Source: Gammaproteobacteria bacterium (GTDB lineage Bacteria > Pseudomonadota > Gammaproteobacteria > JASBUN01). Taken from it: a stretch of 64,000 bases of DNA. The notes under the pieces were generated by a model. It was not told the origin of the DNA, did no database searches, and saw only the letters and a program-made list of their open reading frames with translations. The position numbers and the translations under genes are program-made. Below are positions 30,731-39,893 of this stretch, piece by piece; position 1 is the first letter of the stretch, and each line of letters opens with the position of its first letter. Location of the stretch: the NCBI GenBank assembly GCA_030147845.1, contig JASBUN010000058.1:186001-250000 (forward strand), written 5' to 3'.

Positions 30731-30780
30731 TTGCATCGCGCCTGTTTTACGATTACTATTGCAAATAATTCTTATTCGCA
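30731..30780 (+). promoter_or_regulatory. feoAB promoter with overlapping Fur box
   Basis: TTGCAT (30731-30736) and TACTAT (30754-30759) are 17 nt apart. Directly downstream, GCAAATAATTCTTATTCGC (30761-30779) is a 19-bp inverted repeat with one mismatch and closely matches Fur boxes of Gammaproteobacteria. Fur-Fe2+ bound there would block the transcription start. Iron-repressed expression is expected for feoAB. Confidence 0.65.
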
Positions 30781-30800
30781 TATTAGCGAGGTTGCCGTTC

Positions 30801-31037
30801 GTGGCTGCTTTCACCCTTTCCTCTCTCGCCGTCGGTCAGCGCGCCGTCATCCAGGACATCCATGCCGATGACGCGATTTGCCACCGCATGCGCGCCATGG
30901 GCCTGCGCGCCGGTCGCGAAGCGCTCATCGTACGCCGTTCTCGTTTAGGCGGTCCAATTCAGGTCAGGATTGGCAGCATCAGCCTGATTATGCGGTGCAC
31001 GGACGCCGCCATGGTGCAGGTCGCGCCGAGCGCATGA
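30801..31037 (+). CDS. feoA: Ferrous iron transport protein FeoA
   Basis: Encodes 78 residues from GTG at 30801. A TTG 14 codons upstream is in frame, but a start there would lie in the -10/Fur box, so it is rejected. It has the SH3-like FeoA fold: LAVGQRAVIQDIHADD, RMRAMGLRAGREALIVRR and GPIQVRIGSISLIMR. It supports FeoB in Fe2+ uptake. The TGA overlaps the feoB ATG. Confidence 0.88.
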   Translation: MAAFTLSSLAVGQRAVIQDIHADDAICHRMRAMGLRAGREALIVRRSRLGGPIQVRIGSISLIMRCTDAAMVQVAPSA

Positions 31038-32821
31038 AACGCGTCACCCTGGTGGGTATGCCGAATACCGGCAAATCCACCTTTTTCAATCGGCTCACCG
31101 GCGCCAGCTCGCGCGTGGGCAACTGGCCGGGCGTGACCGTCGACCTGCTCACTAGCAAGACCATCCTCGGTGCCGTCGCGGTCGAGGTGGTCGATCTCCC
31201 CGGTATCTATGACCTGCACGGTTTCTCGGACGACGAACACGTCGTGCGCAGTTTCCTGGAAAATAATCCGGTAGATGTGGTTTGCGTGGTACTCAACGCC
31301 ACGCAGATCGATCACCAACTCGGCCTGGCGCTGCAACTGCGGCGCGCGGACGTCAACATGGTGGTGCTGTTGAATATGGCCGACGAAGCCCGACAGCTCG
31401 GCATCGACATCGACATCGATATGCTGGAACGGGAATTGGCCTGCCCAATCACACTCCTCAGCGCCCGCAGCGGCCTCGGATTTGACCTCGCCCGGCAGAT
31501 GCTTGCCAGGGCGCTCGAGCAGCAAGCCGCGCAAACATCACCCTTGTTGCGAGCCGCATTGCCCAACGATGACGGCATCGCCAAGCAAGCCGAGCAGCTG
31601 CTTGCGCGCGCGGTCAACATGCCGCTGGTACTCGAGCGTCGCGCGACGGAACGCCTCGACAAAGTATTGCTACACCCGGTGCTCGGATTACCGCTGTTTT
31701 TCGTTGCCATGTTCGTCGTATTTCAGGCCATCTATACGCTGGGTACGCCGTTACAAGATGGCGTCGCCTGGCTGCTGGACTATGTGCGCGAAATTGCCTT
31801 GGTGCCGTTCAAAGACGTGTTGGCCGCGCCGGTTTACGGTTTGCTCGTGAACGGCATTTTTGACGGCGTCGGCACCGTTGCCTCGTTCGTACCCATCATC
31901 ATCCTGTTTTTCTTCGTCATGGCGCTGGTCGAAGATACCGGCTATCTGTCACGCGCCGCGTACCTGACCGACGCATTGATGTCGCGCTTCGGACTGGACG
32001 GACGCGGCTTTGTCATGATGCTGATGGGTTTCGGCTGCAACGTGCCCGCGCTGATGGGCACGCGTGTCATGCGTAGTCGACGCCTGCGTCTGCTGACCAT
32101 GCTGATCATCCCGTTTTCGCTGTGTTCGGCACGCTTGCAGGTATTCGTGTTCTTGACCACGGCTTTATTTACGCCGAAACAGGCGCCGGTGGTATTGTTC
32201 AGCCTGTATGTCGTCAGCTTTGTGGCGGCGCTCGGCACCGCCGTATTGCTGCGCGGGCGTCTGCACAGTAGTGAGCCGTTCGTGCTCGAACTACCGCCCT
32301 ATCGCTTGCCAACGCTGCGCCAAGTGCTACTGCGTGGTTGGCATGAGGTGCACCACTTCCTGCGCCGCGCGACCAAGTTCATCATCGTCGGCGTCGTCCT
32401 GGTATGGCTGCTGACGCACTATCCAGTCGGCGACCCGCCCGGCGGCCCACATAGCTTCGCCGGCATGCTCGGCGATTTTCTCGAACCGCTGCTGTCGCCG
32501 ATCGGTATCGGCGCCCAAATGGCGGTCGTGCTGGTATTCGGTTTCGTCGCCAAAGAAATCGTGATCGGCTCGCTGGTGGCCATGACCGGCCTGCAAGGCG
32601 CATCGCTGATGCACTACCTGGGCCAGAATATGACCTGGGTGCAAGCGTTCAGTTTCATGTTGTTCGTGCTGTTGTATACGCCGTGCCTATCGACCGTTGC
32701 CACTCTACGCAGCGAATCGCGCAGCCTCGCATTCACCAGTTTCAGCGTGCTGTGGGCGTTTGGCTTGGCCTGGCTGGTCAGTCTGGTGTTCTATCAAGGC
32801 GCGCGCCTGCTGGGCTACTGA
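31034..32821 (+). CDS. feoB: Ferrous iron transporter FeoB
   Basis: Encodes 595 residues from the ATG at 31034; the frame is open upstream across feoA but is not FeoB-like. An N-terminal G domain carries GMPNTGKSTFFNRLTG (G1), GVTVD, DLPGIYDL and a G4-like NMADE. Membrane gates follow, including FGCNVPALMGTRVM and the second Gate repeat. It is shorter than the E. coli protein (773 residues) and lacks a long C-terminal extension. Takes up Fe2+ across the inner membrane. Confidence 0.95.
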   Translation: MKRVTLVGMPNTGKSTFFNRLTGASSRVGNWPGVTVDLLTSKTILGAVAVEVVDLPGIYDLHGFSDDEHVVRSFLENNPVDVVCVVLNATQIDHQLGLALQLRRADVNMVVLLNMADEARQLGIDIDIDMLERELACPITLLSARSGLGFDLARQMLARALEQQAAQTSPLLRAALPNDDGIAKQAEQLLARAVNMPLVLERRATERLDKVLLHPVLGLPLFFVAMFVVFQAIYTLGTPLQDGVAWLLDYVREIALVPFKDVLAAPVYGLLVNGIFDGVGTVASFVPIIILFFFVMALVEDTGYLSRAAYLTDALMSRFGLDGRGFVMMLMGFGCNVPALMGTRVMRSRRLRLLTMLIIPFSLCSARLQVFVFLTTALFTPKQAPVVLFSLYVVSFVAALGTAVLLRGRLHSSEPFVLELPPYRLPTLRQVLLRGWHEVHHFLRRATKFIIVGVVLVWLLTHYPVGDPPGGPHSFAGMLGDFLEPLLSPIGIGAQMAVVLVFGFVAKEIVIGSLVAMTGLQGASLMHYLGQNMTWVQAFSFMLFVLLYTPCLSTVATLRSESRSLAFTSFSVLWAFGLAWLVSLVFYQGARLLGY

Positions 32822-32892
32822 GGCCCCACCTCCCCGTTCCTTCTTCTCCCGTGCTTGGCGAACTGGCGCCACCCGCGAGACTGTGCCATAAT

Positions 32893-32905
32893 TAGTAGCA
32901 TACTA
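32893..32905 (+). promoter_or_regulatory. Candidate MarR operator
   Basis: TAGTA-GCA-TACTA, an inverted repeat in an AT-rich stretch about 25 nt upstream of the marR start. Repeats of this kind are typical MarR-family binding sites and would allow autoregulation of the efflux operon. Confidence 0.4.
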
Positions 32906-32929
32906 TTAATTACCTTACTACATATATAT

Positions 32930-33367
32930 ATGCCACAGACAGATCCAATCGAATTGTTTGGCATGGTGCTCACCGAAACGGCGGGCATATGGCGCACCAA
33001 ACTCGACCAACGCTTGCGCCCGCTCGGTCTCAGCCAGGCCAAGTGGCGCACATTACTGCACTTGGCCAAGGGCGGCGAAGGCATGCCGCAATGCGAACTG
33101 GCCAAGCGCGTTGGCGTCGAAGGTCCGACCCTGGTGCGTCTGCTGGATCGAATGACCGCCGACGGTTGGATCGAACGGCGCGATTCGGCCGTGGACCGGC
33201 GCGCCAAAACAGTTCACCTGACCGACAAGGCGCGCACCACGACGCGGCAGATGCAGGCCATTGCGCAGACGCTGCGTCACGAATTGCTGGCCGACCTGCC
33301 GCGTGAGCAGCTATTGATCTGTCTGGAAGTGTTGGACCAGATCAAGCGCACCGCCGGCCAATTGTGA
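32930..33367 (+). CDS. MarR-family transcriptional regulator
   Basis: Encodes 145 residues from the ATG at 32930. It has a winged helix-turn-helix: LSQAKWRTLLHLAKGG, then CELAKRVGVEGPTLVRLLDRM and the wing DGWIERRDSAVDRRAKTVHL, the classic MarR signature. It likely represses the EmrAB-type pump that follows, with derepression by a toxic ligand. Confidence 0.9.
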   Translation: MPQTDPIELFGMVLTETAGIWRTKLDQRLRPLGLSQAKWRTLLHLAKGGEGMPQCELAKRVGVEGPTLVRLLDRMTADGWIERRDSAVDRRAKTVHLTDKARTTTRQMQAIAQTLRHELLADLPREQLLICLEVLDQIKRTAGQL

Positions 33368-33420
33368 GTTTCCAACTTAACGCCGCCGTTGCTAACGGGC
33401 AGCGGTAAGGAGCTATACCG

Positions 33421-34443
33421 ATGCGTATCGTAAAATGGGGTCTTGCCGTCATCGTGGTCATTGGCCTGGCGACCGGCATATGGCTCTATATAAAGCATTC
33501 CGAGCGCTACCCAAGCACCGAAGATGCTTACGTTAGCGCCGACACCGTGCACGTAGCGGCACAAGTACCCGGCCCGGTCACGTCGGTATACGTCGCCGAT
33601 CAGAACTCCGTACATAAAGGTCAGCGGCTGTTTGAGATCGACGCTGAGCCGTATCGTTTGGCCGTGCAACAAAACGAGGCGCGCGTGACCCTGGCCGCGC
33701 AACAGGTAGCCGAGGACGAAGCGGCTGTGACGTCCGCGGCCGCCGATGTAAACAATCGCGAAGTACTGCTCAAGAACGCGAAGCAGAAACTCGAGCGTGC
33801 ACAGGCCCTGGCGCATAAACACTACACCTCGACACAAGCAGTCGATGATGCCCAAGCCGCCTATCGCAGCGCTCAGGCAGTGCTCAATCTGTCGCAGGCG
33901 AAGCTCAACGAAGCGCGCAAACAGCTGGGCACTAATGGTGAGCGCAACGCCCGTATCCGGGAAGCTCAGGCTGCGCTGGGCAAAGCCCAATGGGATCTGG
34001 CGCATACGAAGGTCAATGCGGCATGCGACGGGCACATTGCCGAATTCAATTTACACGCCGGCGACACCGTTGCCACCGGTCAACCCCTGTTCGTACTCAT
34101 CTGTGCGCATAGTTATACCGTGCGCGCCAATTACAAGGAAACCGACATTGCCGCCATACGTCCGGGACAAGCCGCCGACATAACCATCGACATGTACCCG
34201 GGCCGCCACTTTAAAGGACGAGTGGAAAGCATCAATGGCGCCAGCGGTGTCGCGTTTTCCCTGCTACCTCCGCAAAACGCCACCGGCAACTGGGTGAAAG
34301 TCACGCAGCGCGTGCCGGTCAAAATCCGCATCTCTGATTCTAAACATCATTTGCCATTACGTGTGGGAACGAGCGCTGTGGTCACCATCGATACGGCCGC
34401 GCACACCGGCCATCCCGAGTCGGGAAAATTAGCGCGTGAGTAA
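33421..34443 (+). CDS. EmrA-type HlyD membrane fusion protein
   Basis: Encodes 340 residues, preceded by a strong ribosome binding site (AAGGAG). It has one N-terminal helix (WGLAVIVVIGLATGIWLYI), a lipoyl-like half (STEDAYVSADTVHVAAQVPG), a coiled-coil hairpin (about 95-180) and a closing beta-barrel region (GDTVATGQPLFVL). It links the inner-membrane EmrB-type pump to an outer-membrane channel not seen here. Confidence 0.92.
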   Translation: MRIVKWGLAVIVVIGLATGIWLYIKHSERYPSTEDAYVSADTVHVAAQVPGPVTSVYVADQNSVHKGQRLFEIDAEPYRLAVQQNEARVTLAAQQVAEDEAAVTSAAADVNNREVLLKNAKQKLERAQALAHKHYTSTQAVDDAQAAYRSAQAVLNLSQAKLNEARKQLGTNGERNARIREAQAALGKAQWDLAHTKVNAACDGHIAEFNLHAGDTVATGQPLFVLICAHSYTVRANYKETDIAAIRPGQAADITIDMYPGRHFKGRVESINGASGVAFSLLPPQNATGNWVKVTQRVPVKIRISDSKHHLPLRVGTSAVVTIDTAAHTGHPESGKLARE

Positions 34444-35971
34444 GTCCGCCACATCGGGGCGCGTTCTGGTCACGATTGCAGTCATGTCGTCGACCGTAAT
34501 GCAGGTGCTCGACACGACTATCGTCAATGTCGCCCTGCCGCAGATGCAGGGCCAACTAAGTGCCACGCCGGATCAGATCAGTTGGGTGCTGACCAGCTAT
34601 CTGGTCGCCTCCGGCATTCTTATGCCGTTGACCGGCTATTTCGTCGATCGACTCGGGCAGAAACGTTATCTGCTCGTGAGCATCGCCGGGTTCGTGGTGA
34701 CCTCGGCATTGTGCGGCCTATCCGGGAGTCTCGGTGAAATTGTCTTCTTCCGGCTGCTGCAAGGTGCGTTCGGCGCCTCGCTCGTGCCACTATCGCAGTC
34801 GATCATGGTACAAACGTTCCCGGTCGAGGAACGCGGCAAGGCCATGGCCATCTGGGGTATCGGCGTAATGGTGGGACCGATCCTGGGACCAACCTTGGGC
34901 GGTTACCTTACCGAAGTGTTGAGCTGGCGTTGGACCTTCTTCATCAATCTGCCGGTCGGCATACTCTCGCTGTTCCTGACCTGGCGCACCATTCCGGATA
35001 CCGAACGCCGCCAACGCAGCATGGATTGGACCGGATTGGCCCTACTTGGCGTCGCCATCGGCGGCCTGCAGTTCGTGCTCGATCGTGGCAATCAGGACGA
35101 CTGGTTCAACAGCAATACCATTAAGCTTACGGCTATCGTCAGCGCCTTGGCGTTTATCGCGTTCGTATACCACAGCTTGGTCGGCAAGGATCATGCGCTA
35201 TTTCATCTGCAAATCTTTCGCGACCGCAACTTCACCACCGCCAGCCTGTTGCTAGGCGTGTTCGGACTTGGCCTCTACGGCGCCATGGTGCTGCAACCGC
35301 TTATGCTCGAGGGCCTGCTTGGCTACCCGACCTTAACCACCGGTTTAATGATGGCGCCGCGCGGTATCGCCAGCATGTTCAGCATGATGTTGGTAGGCCG
35401 CCTGATCAACCGAGTCGGCCCACGCGCGCTGATCGTTACCGGTATCATCATATTTTCGGTCGGCTCGTACGCCATGACCCGTTATAACCTGTACATCAGC
35501 CCGTATTGGGTGATGTGGCCGATCATTGTCCAAGGGCTCGGGCTCGGTATGGTGTTTGTGCCACTATCGACGGTCGCCTTTTCAACCCTTGCACCGCGTT
35601 ATTCGGCCGATGCGGCCGGCTTATTCAGCCTGCTGCGCACGATCGGATCGTCGATCGGCATCTCCGTGGTGGCAACGGTACTGACGCGCAATACACAGAT
35701 CACCTGGAATCAACTCGGTGGCCATATCAACCCGTTCAACCCGGCCGTGGCACATTATTTAAGTGGCATGGGCTTGACTATGCAGTCGCCGGCGGCCGCA
35801 CCGTTGCTGGGGCACGAGCTGGCGCGGCAGGCGCAAATGGTAGGCTTTGTCGATGCGTTTGTGTTGGTGACCTGGAGCTTTCTGATCATGCTGCCACTGG
35901 TGTTCTTCATGAAGTCACCGAAGAAAAAGCCCGGCTCACAAGCTGCCGCGCCGTCGGTGGCGATGGACTGA
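34436..35971 (+). CDS. EmrB/QacA-type MFS multidrug transporter
   Basis: Encodes 511 residues (DHA2 family, 14 membrane helices). GTG start at 34436 overlaps the EmrA-like stop by 8 nt. Signature motifs: QVLDTTIVNVALPQMQG in helix 1, VGPILGPTLGGYLTEVLSWR (motif C region). It uses the proton gradient to expel hydrophobic toxins through the EmrA-type adaptor. Confidence 0.93.
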   Translation: MSKSATSGRVLVTIAVMSSTVMQVLDTTIVNVALPQMQGQLSATPDQISWVLTSYLVASGILMPLTGYFVDRLGQKRYLLVSIAGFVVTSALCGLSGSLGEIVFFRLLQGAFGASLVPLSQSIMVQTFPVEERGKAMAIWGIGVMVGPILGPTLGGYLTEVLSWRWTFFINLPVGILSLFLTWRTIPDTERRQRSMDWTGLALLGVAIGGLQFVLDRGNQDDWFNSNTIKLTAIVSALAFIAFVYHSLVGKDHALFHLQIFRDRNFTTASLLLGVFGLGLYGAMVLQPLMLEGLLGYPTLTTGLMMAPRGIASMFSMMLVGRLINRVGPRALIVTGIIIFSVGSYAMTRYNLYISPYWVMWPIIVQGLGLGMVFVPLSTVAFSTLAPRYSADAAGLFSLLRTIGSSIGISVVATVLTRNTQITWNQLGGHINPFNPAVAHYLSGMGLTMQSPAAAPLLGHELARQAQMVGFVDAFVLVTWSFLIMLPLVFFMKSPKKKPGSQAAAPSVAMD

Positions 35972-36170
35972 GTCTGGCGCTCAACGTCGCTGCCGGACAT
36001 GGCGCCGCAGCGAACCCGACGACCACAGCGTGTCGGCAAATACCCACTGCAACAATCAATTTTGTGCCGCTCTCGCCTATCGCTAATTCACCTAAGATAA
36101 AATTTATATTCTATTGATAAATAATACATTTTATCTGCGCTATCAACAATCCATAGAGTCCGTGCCGCGA

Positions 36171-36200
36171 CCCTTGAAACCGATCCGCTCACCCTTATAT
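36171..36200 (+). promoter_or_regulatory. Sigma-32 heat-shock promoter
   Basis: CCCTTGAAA at 36171-36179 is an excellent -35 for RpoH. After about 12 nt comes ACCCTTATAT (36191-36200), similar to the -10 CCCCATNT. The start of transcription would be near 36207, giving a leader of about 40 nt ahead of two small heat-shock genes. The 274-nt gap upstream is otherwise AT-rich with no gene. Confidence 0.7.
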
Positions 36201-36231
36201 GGATGGTACTGAAGCATGTCTCACGAATACC

Positions 36232-36245
36232 AAGGAGGTGTCCTT
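36232..36245 (+). promoter_or_regulatory. Hairpin occluding the Shine-Dalgarno sequence (thermosensor candidate)
   Basis: AAGGA (36232-36236) can pair with TCCTT (36241-36245) around a GGTG loop, folding the strong AAGGAGG ribosome binding site into a small stem just before the start at 36246. Small heat-shock mRNAs often carry RNA thermometers. The stem is short and its role is inferred. Confidence 0.4.
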
Positions 36246-36689
36246 ATGTTTGGCAGTCTCATGAATTTCGAAGACAACCCATTCGATGACTTCCGGCGTA
36301 TACAGCAAGACTTCGACCAATGGTTCGGCGGCTGGCCATGGCCGACATCGATTCGGTCGGCAGCGCGCGGAACTTATCCGCCGGTGAATGTCGGCACGAC
36401 GCCCGAACACATCGACGTGTACATGTTCGCCGCAGGCCTGGATCCCAAGACCTTGGATATCTCGTTACATCAGAATCTGTTGACGGTCGCCGGCGAGCGC
36501 CCGGCATCCGGTGAAAACGACGCAGGCTACTATCGTAAAGAACGTTTCGCCGGTAACTTCCGACGCTCACTGACCTTGCCGGAGGACGCCGATCCGGATC
36601 AGGTGAACGCACGCTACACTGACGGCGTGTTGCATATTCAAATAAAACGACGCGAGGCCGCCCGGCCGCGCCAAATCACGGTAAATTGA
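36246..36689 (+). CDS. Small heat-shock protein (Hsp20)
   Basis: Encodes 147 residues; start chosen by AAGGAGG 9-14 nt upstream. N-terminal region is Phe/Trp-rich (FDDFRRIQQDFDQWFGGWPW), then the alpha-crystallin domain from VNVGTTPEHIDVYMFAAGLD to YTDGVLHIQIKRR, and a C-terminal anchoring motif (RQITVN, an I-x-V). It is an ATP-independent holdase. Heads a heat-shock operon with a second sHSP 20 nt downstream. Confidence 0.92.
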   Translation: MFGSLMNFEDNPFDDFRRIQQDFDQWFGGWPWPTSIRSAARGTYPPVNVGTTPEHIDVYMFAAGLDPKTLDISLHQNLLTVAGERPASGENDAGYYRKERFAGNFRRSLTLPEDADPDQVNARYTDGVLHIQIKRREAARPRQITVN

Positions 36690-36708
36690 TTGCGAAGGAG
36701 GTGAGATC

Positions 36709-37110
36709 ATGGCTACAAGAACGGACGTGAGCACGCGTAAATCGAACCAAACGCAGACGCAGGAGCGAACGGCGGAGCCGACGCCGCTACGCCCGCCCGT
36801 GGATATATTCGAGGACAGCGACGGCATCACTCTACTGGCTGACTTGCCTGGAGTATCCAAGGATCGACTCAGCATGCAAGTCGACCACGACACCTTGATG
36901 ATTCAAGGCGATGTACAAATCGACATGCCCGAAGGCATGGCGGCCATGTATGCCGACGTCCGCTCGACGCGCTACCGGCGCAGCTTCGCACTCAGCAAAG
37001 AGCTGGCTACCGACGATATCGAGGCCAGCATCAAAGACGGCGTGTTACAGGTGCGCATTCCCAAGCGCATGGAAGCGCGTCCTCGGAAAATCGAGGTGCA
37101 GCCGTACTAG
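36709..37110 (+). CDS. Small heat-shock protein (Hsp20), second copy
   Basis: Encodes 133 residues; its own strong ribosome binding site (AAGGAGGTGAGATC) precedes the ATG. The short polar N-terminus lacks the aromatic residues of its neighbour. The alpha-crystallin domain runs from PPVDIFEDSDGITLLADLPG to DGVLQVRIPKR, with end motif RKIEVQPY (I-x-V). The pair may form mixed oligomers with different client ranges. Confidence 0.92.
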   Translation: MATRTDVSTRKSNQTQTQERTAEPTPLRPPVDIFEDSDGITLLADLPGVSKDRLSMQVDHDTLMIQGDVQIDMPEGMAAMYADVRSTRYRRSFALSKELATDDIEASIKDGVLQVRIPKRMEARPRKIEVQPY

Positions 37111-37128
37111 CAGCGGGGAAAGCATGCG

Positions 37129-37159
37129 CTGTACCCGGCCCACTCGAAGCCGGGTACAG
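37129..37159 (+). terminator. Hairpin between convergent hsp20 and tsaB genes
   Basis: An 11-bp inverted repeat CTGTACCCGGC (37129-37139) and GCCGGGTACAG (37149-37159) with a 9-nt loop. It sits between convergent genes and could end transcription from both sides, but no clear T-run is present. Confidence 0.5.
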
Positions 37160-37170
37160 CCTCCAATCCC

Positions 37171-37845
37171 TCAATTACCCACTACTTTGTCGCGCAGATA
37201 CACGGGCAGCGCCTGATCGGCGGCCAACGCCAAACCGTGCGTAAAGTCATGCGCCGCCAGCAGCGCAATATCACGCGCATGAGGAAATCTATCCGCCTGC
37301 CAGGATTCGAGCTTGCCGCTCAAACGTTGCTGCAACACATCGGCGTAGGTGTCCCAACCGCTGCCGGCGCCACACCAACCCGACCCGGTCGGCAGCGGCA
37401 CATGCTCAGGCGCCCGCACGCCTTCATCGCCTAGACACTCGGGCACGCCGTCGGCACCGAATCGGTATGCGCCCCAGTAGACTTCGCTCATGCGCGCATC
37501 TATCGCCGCCAATACCCTATCCGCGCCAAATTCGCGCTGCATACCTTGCGCGATAGCCGCCAGCGACGAAACCGGCAAGACCGGCAAGTCTGCACCGAAG
37601 GCAATGCCTTGGATCGCACTGGCCGCAATCCGCACGCCGGTAAACGCTCCCGGACCACGCCCGAATGCCACGGCATCCAGTTGCGCCAACCCCAATTGTG
37701 CCGCGGCCAACAATTCGTCCAACATCGGCATCAGCAGCCGGCTGTGTTCACGCGGTGCCACTTGGTAGCGCCAACTGACCGCACCGTCAATATACAATGC
37801 CGCCGAGCATGCCTCGGTGGCTGTTTCGATGGCCAGCAGTTTCAT
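37171..37845 (-). CDS. tsaB: tRNA threonylcarbamoyladenosine biosynthesis protein TsaB
   Basis: Encodes 224 residues from the ATG at 37845 (MKLLAIETATEACSAALY). It is an ASKHA-fold partner of TsaD in the synthesis of t6A on tRNAs that read ANN codons. Typical blocks: FGRGPGAFTGVRIA, GIAFGADLPVLPVSSLAA and ARMSEVYWGAYRF. Confidence 0.95.
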   Translation of the reverse strand: MKLLAIETATEACSAALYIDGAVSWRYQVAPREHSRLLMPMLDELLAAAQLGLAQLDAVAFGRGPGAFTGVRIAASAIQGIAFGADLPVLPVSSLAAIAQGMQREFGADRVLAAIDARMSEVYWGAYRFGADGVPECLGDEGVRAPEHVPLPTGSGWCGAGSGWDTYADVLQQRLSGKLESWQADRFPHARDIALLAAHDFTHGLALAADQALPVYLRDKVVGN

Positions 37846-37890
37846 ATGTGCGCGCCCATCGCGGTGTAAACAATTCGGCATACCAGCGCA

Positions 37891-39822
37891 TCATGACACA
37901 TCGGCGCAGACCTCTGGCGGGTGAAAAAAATGTATGATGTCGTTCAATTCGCGCGTGCGGCGCATCGCCGGCAGGCTGGCCAGAAACATACGACCATACG
38001 GTTTCGATACCAAGCGCGGGTCGCATAACATCATCACACCGCGATCATGGATGTCGCGGATAAGACGGCCAACGCCTTGTTTGAGCGCGATCACAGCGCT
38101 GGGCACCTGGTAGTCCATAAACGGGTTTCCGCCGGCTCGACGCATGCGATCAATGCGCGCCTGTAGCACCGGATCGCCCGGCGAGGCAAACGGTAATTTA
38201 TCGATGATCACCAGTGAAAGCGCCGGGCCGCGCACGTCAACACCTTCCCAAAAGCTGCTGGTGCCGAGCAAGACGGCGTTACCAAGACTACGGAATCGAT
38301 CCAGCAATTCGCCGCGCGGCGCTTCGCCCTGCACCAGCAGCGGGAACGACAACTGCCCGCGCAACAACGCGGCAGCTGCCTGCAGCGCGCGATGACTTGT
38401 GAACAGGAGGAAAGCACCCCCGTCGCTGGCCTCGATCGCCGGCAACGCCGCGCGCACGACGGACGCGGTGTGTTCGGAATCGGACGGATCAGGTATTCCC
38501 TTAGGTAAATACAACAAGGCATTTTGCTGAAAATTGAACGGGCTGTCGAGTCGCTCGGTGCGCGCATCTTCGATACCGAGGCGGCGCGCGAAGTGGCTGA
38601 AGCTATCCCCGACCGCCAGCGTGGCGGAGGTAAATATCCACGCACCATGTTGCGCCTGCATGCGCGCCTGGAATGCCGGCGCAACATTTAGCGGTGTAAT
38701 GTGCAGGACAAACGATTTGCGGTGCACATCTACCCATTGGACGACGTCGTCGCCGCCGTCCCCGGCTAACAGTTCCAGGCGCCGCGCCAAATCTTGACTA
38801 CGGCGCCAGCAGTTGTCCAAACCTTTTCCGCGTGTAGCGGCTGTCTCCAACCAGGTGCACAGCGATTCGAGCCTGTCACCCAGGTCGCGTAACGCACGCT
38901 GCATACGCGCCGAGGAACGCAGCGTGCTCCAAGCCGTGCGTTGCATCTGGGTACCCAACGCCAAACGAAAATCAAGTACTGCCTTTTCCAGTGCATCCAG
39001 CAAGGGCGAAACGTCCGAGACGTTACCCGCTTCACGCACGTGCTCGGATAATGTGTCACGTGCCAGTGCGGTCAATTGTCGTCCGCTAAGCGAGACGCCA
39101 AAGAAACTCGCGGCGACATCCGGGAGCTGGTGCGCCTCATCAAGGATAAACGCGTTAGCGCCCGGCAGTAGCTCGCCGAACCCGTCTTCCCTGAGCGCCA
39201 TATCCGCAAACAGCAAATGGTGATTGATCACCACCAAATCCGCTTCTTGCGCCTGTCGGCGCGCTTTTACGACGTAACAATCGCCAAACGACGGACAGTC
39301 TTGTCCGAGACAGTTGTCGGTGGTCGAGGTCACCAACGGCCAGATCGACGAGTCCTCGGGCACTTCCGATACCTCGGCGATATCGCCGCGCCGCGTTTGC
39401 GCGGCCCAATGGCGCACCCGCTCCAGGTCACTTAGCAGTTCACGAGAACGCAGGCGGCCCTCGAACAGGGCGACGTCGAGGCGATGCAGACAGAGGTAGT
39501 TGGCGCGGCCCTTGAGCAAAGCGGCGCGTACGGACACGCCGAGCGCATCACGCACGGTCGGCAGATCACGATGGTAGAGCTGATCCTGGAGAGTACGGGT
39601 GCCAGTGGAAATGAGCGTTTTTTCACCAGACAACAACACCGGCACGAGGTACGCGAAGGTTTTACCGATACCGGTGCCGGCTTCGACAATAAGGGCCTCG
39701 CGCTGTCCCAGTGCCTGCGCCACTGCGTTGGCCATGGCCTGCTGTTGCACGCGCGGCGCGAAACGTGCGATACGCCGCGCCAGCGGACCGTGCGGACCCA
39801 ATATGTCGGAAACCTCGTGCAT
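37891..39822 (-). CDS. ATP-dependent DNA helicase of the YoaA/DinG (XPD) type
   Basis: Encodes 643 residues. Walker A is EAGTGIGKTFAYLVP; the DEAH box is ILDEAHQLPD; the helicase C-terminal motifs end near QGVGRLIRDIHDRG. Four Cys for a 4Fe-4S cluster: one in NYLCLHR and three in NCLGQDCPSFGDC. Similar to YoaA, which functions in DNA repair with HolC. 45 nt upstream of tsaB. Confidence 0.92.
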   Translation of the reverse strand: MHEVSDILGPHGPLARRIARFAPRVQQQAMANAVAQALGQREALIVEAGTGIGKTFAYLVPVLLSGEKTLISTGTRTLQDQLYHRDLPTVRDALGVSVRAALLKGRANYLCLHRLDVALFEGRLRSRELLSDLERVRHWAAQTRRGDIAEVSEVPEDSSIWPLVTSTTDNCLGQDCPSFGDCYVVKARRQAQEADLVVINHHLLFADMALREDGFGELLPGANAFILDEAHQLPDVAASFFGVSLSGRQLTALARDTLSEHVREAGNVSDVSPLLDALEKAVLDFRLALGTQMQRTAWSTLRSSARMQRALRDLGDRLESLCTWLETAATRGKGLDNCWRRSQDLARRLELLAGDGGDDVVQWVDVHRKSFVLHITPLNVAPAFQARMQAQHGAWIFTSATLAVGDSFSHFARRLGIEDARTERLDSPFNFQQNALLYLPKGIPDPSDSEHTASVVRAALPAIEASDGGAFLLFTSHRALQAAAALLRGQLSFPLLVQGEAPRGELLDRFRSLGNAVLLGTSSFWEGVDVRGPALSLVIIDKLPFASPGDPVLQARIDRMRRAGGNPFMDYQVPSAVIALKQGVGRLIRDIHDRGVMMLCDPRLVSKPYGRMFLASLPAMRRTRELNDIIHFFHPPEVCADVS

Positions 39823-39893
39823 GGATACTCAAACAGAAACGTGTTGGATCAGTACAATTGGTTAATAGCGGTGCACGCCGAACAATGGGTGTG

